Source: Pseudomonadota bacterium
GTDB lineage: Bacteria; Pseudomonadota; Alphaproteobacteria; Acetobacterales; Acetobacteraceae
NCBI GenBank assembly: GCA_021845835.1
Contig: JAJZVE010000412.1
Coordinates: 1-5,046, forward strand
Length of the DNA stretch: 5,046 bases
Reading direction: 5' to 3'
In this document: positions 1 through 5,046 of the stretch, piece by piece
Layout: every line of letters starts with the position of its first letter
Numbering within the stretch: position 1 is the stretch's first letter
Made by a program: the position numbers and the translations under genes
The notes under the pieces: generated by a model
Database searches by the model: none
Seen by the model: only the letters and a program-made list of their open reading frames with translations
What the model was told of the DNA's origin: nothing

Positions 1-1713
1 CAGCCGCGCGATCGGCGTGCCTTCCCAGGCAATCCGTTGGCTTGGCAGCCAGGCGAAGGCGTCGTCCACCGCCGCCTCCAGCCGGGCGACGCGGCGTGGC
101 ATCTCCTCGCGCAGTGCCCGCCGCGCTGCACGCAGCACGAGCCGCCGCTCGTCCCCGGACGTCAGCGGATCGGGGACGAAGCAGAAACCCTCGATATGAC
201 CGACCGGATGCCCCTCCACCACGACCTCGCCGCGACGGGTGACCGCGGAGAGCAGGTCGTCGCGCCCGTCACCTTCCAGGCGCCGCAGCAGCTGCGCCGC
301 GCGTCGGTCGACGAAGCGGCTGGTCAGCCGCTCATGCAGCGCGTCCGACAGCAGGTCCTCCACCTCGCGGGCGCGCGCCTGCCAGTGCGCGGCGTCGGTT
401 ACCCAATCGGCGCGCGCGGCGATATACGTCCACACACGTACTCCGGCGAGCCGCTGCATCAGCGTGTCGATGTCGCCGTCGGCGCGGGTGAGGGCGGCGA
501 TCTGGCTGCCGATCCAGTCCGCCGGGACGGCGCCGTCGCGGACGACGTGGCCGAACACGCGGGCGCACAGGCGCAGATGCGTGTCGTCGGCGAGCTTGCG
601 GAAGTCCGGGATCTGGCAGGCTTCCCATAGCAGCCGCACGCGATGGCGGCCGCGGGCAAGGTCACGGACCTCGGTCTCCCGCGCCAGCGCCGCCAGCGTC
701 TCGAGGTCGGTCGCCTCGTTGCCACGTACCAGCCCCGGACCGGGCGGTGGCGCGTTGAGCGACTCGACCAGCCGGTCAAGGCTGGCGAAATCAAGATCGT
801 TGTTGCGCCAGCAGAGCTGGGTGAGCGGTTCGAAGCTGTGCGCCTCGACCGCCTCCACCACCTCGGGATCGAGCGGCGGGCAATCCGCGGTGGTGCCGAA
901 GGCGCCGCTGCGCATGCCGCGCCCGGCCCGCCCGGCGATCTGCGCCACTTCCGCCGCGGCAAGCCGGCGCGGACGGTGGCCGTCGAACTTGGCCAGGCCC
1001 GCGAAGGCGACATGGTCCACGTCCATGTTCAGCCCCATGCCGATGGCGTCGGTCGCCACCAGGAAGTCCACTTCCTTGTCCTGATAGAGTGCCACCTGCG
1101 CGTTGCGCGTGCGCGGCGAGAGCCGGCCCATGACGACCGCGCAGCCACCGCGCCGGCGGCGGATCAGTTCGGCGATTGCATAGACCTCGGCGGCGCTGAA
1201 CGCGACCACGGCAGAGCGCGGCGGCAGCCGCGTCAGCTTGGCATGGCCGGCATGGAGCAGCTCCGACAGGCGCGGCCGGGTCTCGATCTCGGCCTGTGGC
1301 ACCAGCCGCTGCAGCAGCGGCCGGATGGTTTCGGCGCCCAGGAACATGGTCTCGACCAGTCCGCGCGCCTGCAGCAGCCGGTCGGTGAAGACATGGCCGC
1401 GGTCGGGGTCGGCGCACAGCTGGATTTCGTCCACCGCGACGAACTCCGCCGCGCGGTCGAGCGGCATTGCCTCGACGGTGCAGGAAAACCAGCGCGCCTC
1501 GGGCGGGACGATCTTCTCCTCGCCGGTGATCAGGGCCACCTGCCTCGGCCCCTTCCGCGCCACCATGCGGTCGTAGTTCTCGCGAGCCAGCAGGCGGAGC
1601 GGGAATCCGATGATCCCGGAGTCGTGGGCCAGAAGGCGCTCGATCGCGAGCTGGGTCTTTCCCGTGTTGGTGGGGCCGAGCACGGCCCTTACGCGCGGCG
1701 CGAATCCGATCAT
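1..1713 (-). CDS. SUV3-like DExH-box RNA helicase, N-terminal 571 residues (3' end outside window)
   Basis: This is an ATP-dependent superfamily 2 RNA helicase related to mitochondrial SUV3, which unwinds structured RNA for degradation; the role of the bacterial members is less well defined. The frame is open from the ATG at 1713 to base 1. Visible motifs are Walker A GPTNTGKT (residues 13-20), PLRLLARE (38-45), LITGEE (61-66), motif II DEIQ (95-98) followed by DPDRGH, a motif III-like [10 protein letters not shown] (125-134), motif [14 protein letters not shown] (218-230) and motif [11 protein letters not shown] (258-266). The DEIQ box, TGEE, SCTVE and QIAGRAGR segments are SUV3-specific rather than general DEAD-box. 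Residues from about 300 on form a mostly helical region that continues past the window. The ATG at 1713 puts Walker A 12 residues from the N-terminus, as is usual for the family, but it has no clear Shine-Dalgarno. An in-frame GTG at 1758 would add 15 residues and has none either. The gene is divergent from htpG. The family call is firm; the cellular role is inferred. Confidence 0.93.
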   Translation of the reverse strand, partial: MIGFAPRVRAVLGPTNTGKTQLAIERLLAHDSGIIGFPLRLLARENYDRMVARKGPRQVALITGEEKIVPPEARWFSCTVEAMPLDRAAEFVAVDEIQLCADPDRGHVFTDRLLQARGLVETMFLGAETIRPLLQRLVPQAEIETRPRLSELLHAGHAKLTRLPPRSAVVAFSAAEVYAIAELIRRRRGGCAVVMGRLSPRTRNAQVALYQDKEVDFLVATDAIGMGLNMDVDHVAFAGLAKFDGHRPRRLAAAEVAQIAGRAGRGMRSGAFGTTADCPPLDPEVVEAVEAHSFEPLTQLCWRNNDLDFASLDRLVESLNAPPPGPGLVRGNEATDLETLAALARETEVRDLARGRHRVRLLWEACQIPDFRKLADDTHLRLCARVFGHVVRDGAVPADWIGSQIAALTRADGDIDTLMQRLAGVRVWTYIAARADWVTDAAHWQARAREVEDLLSDALHERLTSRFVDRRAAQLLRRLEGDGRDDLLSAVTRRGEVVVEGHPVGHIEGFCFVPDPLTSGDERRLVLRAARRALREEMPRRVARLEAAVDDAFAWLPSQRIAWEGTPIARL

Positions 1714-1776
1714 GCCACGATGGTTGGGGGTTGGGCGACGGATTGCAAGTACCGCCACGTTGGTACGGCGAAGCCA

Positions 1777-1804
1777 TTGAACCGGCGAGGACCGGCGCGC
1801 ATAT
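1777..1804 (+). promoter_or_regulatory. Candidate htpG promoter (RpoH-like or sigma-70-like)
   Basis: TTGAAC at 1777-1782 lies 17 bp upstream of CATATG at 1800-1805, a weak sigma-70 pair (4/6 and 3/6 matches). The same stretch also reads as a heat-shock type promoter: ATTGAA, a 15-bp gap, then GCGCATAT at 1797-1804, resembling the E. coli sigma-32 pair CTTGAA and CCCCATNT. Transcription would begin near 1810-1812, giving a leader of about 20 nt that just includes the ribosome binding site. htpG is a classic RpoH target in proteobacteria, which makes this plausible. The match is imperfect, and the -10 part overlaps a palindrome that could itself explain the sequence. Confidence 0.35.
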
Positions 1805-1810
1805 GCGCGC
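1795..1810. repeat. Perfect 16-bp palindrome GCGCGCATATGCGCGC
   Basis: GCGCGCATATGCGCGC is exactly self-complementary. It ends 4 bp before the htpG ribosome binding site and covers the proposed -10 element. A perfect dyad in that place fits a dimeric repressor operator. As RNA it could fold only with a short loop taken from the central ATAT, next to the Shine-Dalgarno. Alternating CG runs are common in GC-rich DNA, so chance is possible. Confidence 0.5.
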
Positions 1811-1814
1811 GCGC

Positions 1815-1821
1815 AAGGAGG
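1815..1821 (+). promoter_or_regulatory. htpG ribosome binding site AAGGAGG
   Basis: AAGGAGG is a near-perfect anti-16S match, with 8 nt between it and the ATG at 1830. It fixes the htpG start at 1830 rather than at the in-frame ATGs at 1731 or 1803, neither of which has such a site and both of which would add non-Hsp90 residues. Confidence 0.9.
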
Positions 1822-1829
1822 GCTGGACC

Positions 1830-3677
1830 ATGACGGAAACGACACCGCAACCGGCGGCCGAGAGGCACGAATTCGGCGCCGAGGTCGGGCGATTGCTCGA
1901 CCTCGTGGTGCATTCGCTCTATTCGGAGCGGGAAATTTTCCTGCGCGAGCTGGTAGCGAACGCTGCCGACGCGATCGACCGCCGCCGCTTCGAGGCGCTG
2001 ACCCATCCGGCGATGGCCCTGCCGGAGGGGGCGAAGGTCCGCATCGTGCCGGCGCGGCCCGAGCGCACGCTGACCATCTCCGACGACGGCGTGGGCATGA
2101 CGCGCGAGGAGCTGGTGGCCAATCTCGGCACCATCGCACGCTCCGGCACCCGTGCCTTCGGCGAGACGCTGGAGCACGCCAGGCCCGAGGAACGGCCCAG
2201 CCTGATCGGCCAGTTCGGGGTGGGGTTCTACTCCGCTTTCATGGTGGCCGACACGGTCGAGGTGGTGTCGCGCCGTGCCGGCTCCGAGGAGGCATGGCGC
2301 TGGTCTTCCGACGGGCGCGGCGGCTTTTCGATCGCGCCGGCCGAGCGGATGCTGCCCGGCAGCGACGTGATTCTGCGCCTCAGGTCCGATGCGGAAGAAT
2401 ATCTGGATGCCTACCGGCTTGAGACGGTGGTGCGCAAATGGGCGGACCACGTCACGATCCCCATTACCATCGAGCGGGACGGCAAGGACCTGCCGGCCAA
2501 CGAGGGCACCGCGTTGTGGCGCAAGCCGAAAGCCGAGGTCAGCGAGCAGTCCTATACCGAGTTCTACCGCCATCTCGGCACGCTGTTCGACACGCCCTGG
2601 GCGACGCTGCACTGGCGTGCCGAGGGGTCGCTGGAATTCTACGCGCTGCTGTTCGTTCCCGCCACGAAGCCCTTCGAATGGATGGAGCAGGAACGGCAGA
2701 GTCGCGTGCGGCTGCATGTGCGGCGCATGTTCATCACCGACGAGGCCGAGCTGCTGCCACCCTGGCTGCGCTTCGTCCGCGGCATCGTTGACACCGAGGA
2801 CCTGCCGCTCAACGTGTCGCGCGAAATGCTGCAATCGACCCCGGTGCTGGCGCGTATCCGCAAGACGCTGACGAATCGCGTCCTGACGGAGCTGAAGACG
2901 CGCGCCAAAGATGCCGACGCATACGGCATGTTCTGGGAAAATTTCGGGTCGGTGCTGAAGGAAGGCATCTGGGAGGACAACGACCATCGCAGCGAGATCG
3001 CATCGCTGCTGCGCTTCCCCTCCTCCGCCGTCGAGGGCCTCACCTCGTTCGGCGACTACGTCGGACGCATGAACGAAGCGCAGCAGGCCATCTACGTGCT
3101 TGCCGGCGACGGCGTCGAGGCGCTGCGACACTCAGCGCAACTGGAGGGATTCCGCGCCCGCGGCATCGAAGTGTTGCTGCTCGGCGACCCGATCGATGCA
3201 TTCTGGCCGGAGCGGCTTCGCGAATTCGAAGGCAAGCCGATCCGCAGCGTCACCCAGGGTGCGGACGATCTGGCGAAGATCACGCCGCCGGGTGAGCAGT
3301 CGCCGGCACCGGACGTGACATCCTTGCTCGCGGCGCTGAGGGCGGCACTGGGCGATGCGGTGTCGGACGTGCGCGCGACCGAGCGGCTGGTGGAGAGCGC
3401 GGTCGTGCTGTCGGCCGGCGGCGGTCCCGACCTGCAGATGCAGCGCCTGTTGCGCCGCGCCGGACGCGCCGGCGTCACGGCGCCGCCAGTGCTGGAGATC
3501 AATCCGCGCCATCCTCTCGTGGCGGCGCTGTCGGCGCGACAGGCGGCGGGCACGGATGTGGCGGGGGATGCCACGCTGCTGCTCGATCTTGCGCGCGTGC
3601 AGGACGGCGAGCTGCCGCGCGACCCGGCGGCGTTCGCACGGCGGGTCGAACGTGCGCTGGCGAGTGGCGCGCGATAG
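1830..3677 (+). CDS. htpG: HtpG, bacterial Hsp90 molecular chaperone
   Basis: HtpG is a cytosolic homodimeric ATP-driven chaperone that remodels late folding intermediates and stress-damaged clients, often with the DnaK system. The protein is 615 aa, close to the usual 620-640, and all three domains are present. In the N-terminal GHKL ATPase domain (about 15-230) the hydrolysis Glu40 and Mg/ATP-contact Asn44 lie in [17 protein letters not shown] (84-90) carries the adenine-binding Asp85, and the lid glycine motif IGQFGVGF is at 126-133. The middle domain (about 235-490) has PLNVSRE (326-332) with Arg331, equivalent to the gamma-phosphate-contacting Arg336 of E. coli. The C-terminal dimerisation domain (about 500-615) includes [10 protein letters not shown] (555-564). 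There is no charged linker, as is normal for bacteria. Oddities: SNASDA is ANAADA here, the following Lys is Arg51, and the YSNKEIFLRE box reads [10 protein letters not shown]. The stop is TAG at 3675-3677. A heat-shock promoter is plausible. Confidence 0.98.
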   Translation: MTETTPQPAAERHEFGAEVGRLLDLVVHSLYSEREIFLRELVANAADAIDRRRFEALTHPAMALPEGAKVRIVPARPERTLTISDDGVGMTREELVANLGTIARSGTRAFGETLEHARPEERPSLIGQFGVGFYSAFMVADTVEVVSRRAGSEEAWRWSSDGRGGFSIAPAERMLPGSDVILRLRSDAEEYLDAYRLETVVRKWADHVTIPITIERDGKDLPANEGTALWRKPKAEVSEQSYTEFYRHLGTLFDTPWATLHWRAEGSLEFYALLFVPATKPFEWMEQERQSRVRLHVRRMFITDEAELLPPWLRFVRGIVDTEDLPLNVSREMLQSTPVLARIRKTLTNRVLTELKTRAKDADAYGMFWENFGSVLKEGIWEDNDHRSEIASLLRFPSSAVEGLTSFGDYVGRMNEAQQAIYVLAGDGVEALRHSAQLEGFRARGIEVLLLGDPIDAFWPERLREFEGKPIRSVTQGADDLAKITPPGEQSPAPDVTSLLAALRAALGDAVSDVRATERLVESAVVLSAGGGPDLQMQRLLRRAGRAGVTAPPVLEINPRHPLVAALSARQAAGTDVAGDATLLLDLARVQDGELPRDPAAFARRVERALASGAR

Positions 3678-3844
3678 AGCCGACGGGGCGCATCGGCCAA
3701 GTAATGGATGGCTCGCGCGACGGGACAATTATGGATGGCATATTAAACCTGCGCGATCATTCACGGCCATGACTTAAAAATCAGGAGCGGCGACTCGCGG
3801 TCGGGGTTGTCGTGGCGGCGCATCGATGTCATGTGAGAAGCGGA

Positions 3845-3861
3845 TCGGCCGACCCGGCCGA
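3845..3861 (+). repeat. Stem-loop with 7-bp stem, built from a tandem 9-mer
   Basis: TCGGCCG, loop ACC, CGGCCGA forms a perfect 7-bp GC-rich stem with a 3-nt loop. It overlaps an exact tandem duplication of CGGCCGACC (3846-3854 and 3855-3863). It ends 10 nt before the peptidase ribosome binding site and has no T tract, so it is not a standard terminator. It could affect translation or mRNA stability, or be chance in GC-rich sequence. If the GTG at 3833 were the real start it would lie inside coding sequence. Confidence 0.45.
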
Positions 3862-3871
3862 CCGCGGCCTC

Positions 3872-3876
3872 GGAGG
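3872..3876 (+). promoter_or_regulatory. Candidate ribosome binding site GGAGG of the M17 peptidase
   Basis: GGAGG lies only 4 nt before the ATG at 3881, shorter than the usual 5-9 nt. It still favours this start over the in-frame GTG at 3833, which has no purine-rich site at the right distance. Confidence 0.55.
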
Positions 3877-3880
3877 CGCG

Positions 3881-5046
3881 ATGCTGGACGTCGATTTGCC
3901 CTGCGTGCGGTCAGCGCCCGCCGCGCGGACTGTGTACGCGGTGCGACCCGCGGCGCTGGAGTCGTTCCTGGCATCGTTGCCGGCGCCGCAGGCCGGTTGG
4001 CTGCGCGCCAGCGAGTTCACGGCGCGCAGCGGCGAGCTGGCGCTGCTGCCGGGGGCGAGCGGACTCGAAGGTGCCGCCTTGGGTCTTGGCGAGGATCGTG
4101 GGCCGTTCGCGTTCGGCGAGCTGCCAGGTCGGCTGCCCGCGGACTTGCCGTGGCAACTCGTTCCCGGCGATTACGACGGCGATCTCGCAGTGCTCGGCTG
4201 GTGTCTCGGCGCCTATCGTTTCCGTAGCTTCAAGGCCGCGAAGCGCGCGCCGGCGCAGTTGTTGCTGTCGGCCGCGCACGAAAAGCCGCTCGCGGAGGCC
4301 GCCTCGATCTGGATGGTCCGCGACCTGATCAATACGCCAGCAAATGTTCTGGGACCGGGCGAACTGGCCGATGTTGCCGTCGAACTCGGCGCGCGTTTCG
4401 GGGCGCGCGCGCTGCGCGTCGCCGACGTGGCCTTGACCGACATGTATCCGGCCGTTGCCGCCGTGGGCGCCGGGTCGGCGCGCGCGCCGGTCGTGGCGGG
4501 GTTCGACTGGTGCGGCAGCGGTGCCGATGCTGACAGTCCGCTGGTGGCGCTGTGCGGCAAGGGCGTGTGCTTCGATTCCGGCGGCTACGACATCAAGCCG
4601 TCCAGCGCCATGCAGCGCATGAAGAAGGATATGGGCGGCGCCGCGATCGTGCTCGGCATCGCCCGCGTGCTCATGCAGGCGGACGCGCGGCTGCGGCTGA
4701 AGGTGCGCATCGGCTGCGTGGAGAACAGCGTCTCCGGCACAGCCATGCGCCCGCTCGACGTGGTACGCACGCGCCGCGGCCTGGCGGTCGAGATCGGCAA
4801 CACCGACGCCGAGGGGCGGCTGGTGCTGGCCGATCTGCTGGCCGAGGCGTCGGATGCGAATCCGGCGCTGCTGATCGACTGCGCGACGCTGACCGGCGCT
4901 GCGCGGGCGGCGCTCGGCCCCGACCTGCCGGCGATGTTCGCCACCGATGCGCGCTGGGCCGAACAGGTCGCCGCGGCGGCCGCGGCGGCGCATGACCCGC
5001 TCTGGCAACTGCCGCTGTGGGACGGCTACGACCCTTGGCTCGACAG
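3881..5046 (+). CDS. M17 leucyl aminopeptidase family protein, first 388 residues (3' end outside window)
   Basis: This is a dinuclear metal-dependent cytosolic aminopeptidase that removes N-terminal residues from peptides; M17 enzymes usually form hexamers. The N-terminal domain (about 1-140) is divergent, as usual. The catalytic domain begins near RDLINTPANVLGP (147-159). GKGVCFDSGGYDIKP (226-240) supplies Lys227, Asp232 and catalytic Lys239; MKKDMGGAA supplies Asp250; NTDAEGRL (307-314, the family signature) supplies Asp309, Glu311 and Arg313. The spacing of these seven residues is identical to Lys270, Asp275, Lys282, Asp293, Asp352, Glu354 and Arg356 of E. coli PepA, so the enzyme should be active. 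The N-terminal part is about 43 residues shorter than in PepA. By that offset the full protein would be near 460 aa, with about 70 residues lying outside the window. An oddity is RPLD (290-293) where the family has RPGD. It is codirectional with htpG but 203 bp away, probably separately transcribed. Substrate preference cannot be read, so no pepA/pepB symbol is given. Confidence 0.94.
   Translation, partial: MLDVDLPCVRSAPAARTVYAVRPAALESFLASLPAPQAGWLRASEFTARSGELALLPGASGLEGAALGLGEDRGPFAFGELPGRLPADLPWQLVPGDYDGDLAVLGWCLGAYRFRSFKAAKRAPAQLLLSAAHEKPLAEAASIWMVRDLINTPANVLGPGELADVAVELGARFGARALRVADVALTDMYPAVAAVGAGSARAPVVAGFDWCGSGADADSPLVALCGKGVCFDSGGYDIKPSSAMQRMKKDMGGAAIVLGIARVLMQADARLRLKVRIGCVENSVSGTAMRPLDVVRTRRGLAVEIGNTDAEGRLVLADLLAEASDANPALLIDCATLTGAARAALGPDLPAMFATDARWAEQVAAAAAAAHDPLWQLPLWDGYDPWLD

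Larger units (their letters stand above)
1714..1829. promoter_or_regulatory. Divergent helicase/htpG intergenic region
   Basis: These 116 bp must carry the promoters of both divergent genes unless a promoter lies inside a coding region. Visible elements are an imperfect dyad GTACC-N8-GGTAC (1749-1766), a direct repeat of ACCGGCG at 1781-1787 and 1791-1797 (10 bp apart, about one helical turn), the palindrome at 1795-1810, and the htpG ribosome binding site. No CIRCE element (the HrcA operator, TTAGCACTC-N9-GAGTGCTAA) is present. I could not identify a convincing promoter for the helicase on the minus strand. The frame of htpG stays open back to 1731, but the sequence there does not look like Hsp90 coding sequence. 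Confidence 0.6.
3678..3880. other. 203-bp intergenic spacer between htpG and the M17 peptidase
   Basis: Bases 3679-3697 contain a weak 5-bp hairpin (GCCGA / TCGGC, 9-nt loop) without a T tract, so I do not call it a terminator. Bases 3721-3783 are clearly AT-richer than the rest of the window, including TATTAA at 3741-3746 and CTTAAAAATC at 3773-3782, a likely place for the peptidase promoter, though no well-spaced -35/-10 pair is visible. ATGGATGGC occurs at 3704-3712 and 3731-3739. A short ORF of 22 codons plus stop (3704-3772) includes both copies but has no ribosome binding site. From 3845 the sequence returns to high GC with a stem-loop. Confidence 0.6.

Noticed and set aside
643..1833. 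Plus-strand open frame of 396 codons opposite the helicase
   Set aside because: It covers the helicase Walker A, DEIQ and motif VI region in antisense, its translation has no domain, and it would run through the divergent intergenic region into the htpG start.
1710..3131. Long open frame (473 codons) on the minus strand opposite htpG
   Set aside because: htpG on the plus strand is unmistakable Hsp90. The antisense product is rich in Arg, His and Gln with no recognisable motif, typical of the complement of GC-rich codons.
3679..3697. Rho-independent terminator after htpG
   Set aside because: The stem is only 5 bp with a 9-nt loop and no following T tract.
3736..3753. Sigma-54 promoter in the AT-rich spacer (TGGCATATTAAACCTGC)
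   Set aside because: The GG and GC elements are 2 bp further apart than the strict -24/-12 spacing allows, and sigma-54 promoters do not tolerate that.
4967..4992. GCC/GCG-rich run encoding seven consecutive alanines in the peptidase
   Set aside because: It lies in a helical surface segment of a GC-rich gene; low-complexity alanine there is ordinary and the frame continues normally.
3911..5008. Long open frame (365 codons) on the minus strand opposite the M17 peptidase
   Set aside because: The plus strand carries all M17 catalytic motifs at the correct spacing. The antisense product is low-complexity Arg/Gln/His sequence without a family signature.
1..5046. A new multi-gene system such as defence, mobile or biosynthetic
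   Set aside because: All three genes are recognisable core functions with intact motifs. There is no orphan gene cluster, integrase, transposon end, CRISPR repeat or toxin-antitoxin pair.

Overview
The window is high-GC bacterial DNA (about two thirds G+C by eye) that is almost fully coding. It carries three protein genes. Two run off the window ends, and all three read cleanly with no frameshift or internal stop. The proteins point to an alphaproteobacterium. The left gene is the SUV3-type RNA helicase that is typical of that class and related to the mitochondrial enzyme. The HtpG and M17 peptidase sequences have a Rhodospirillales/Acetobacteraceae look. That family-level placement rests on remembered sequence style, not on a search.

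Layout: bases 1-1713 on the minus strand encode the first 571 residues of a SUV3-like DExH-box RNA helicase, whose C-terminus lies beyond base 1. A 116-bp divergent intergenic region (1714-1829) separates it from htpG (1830-3677, plus strand), the bacterial Hsp90 chaperone of 615 aa. This region holds a strong ribosome binding site for htpG, a candidate heat-shock or housekeeping promoter, and a perfect 16-bp palindrome lying over the proposed -10 element. A 203-bp spacer (3678-3880) follows, with an AT-richer patch, a 9-mer repeat inside a possible 22-codon ORF, and a 7-bp stem-loop. Then comes an M17 leucyl-aminopeptidase-family gene (3881 to the window end, plus strand, 388 residues seen).

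The three genes are housekeeping or stress functions: RNA unwinding and turnover, protein folding, and peptide turnover. They do not form an obvious pathway. htpG and the peptidase point the same way, but the 203-bp gap suggests separate transcription. The helicase and htpG are divergent and must share their promoter region, so the palindrome is the most interesting regulatory lead. I see no mobile element, CRISPR array, RNA gene or defence-type system, and nothing that amounts to a new multi-gene system. The findings are mostly local sequence oddities.
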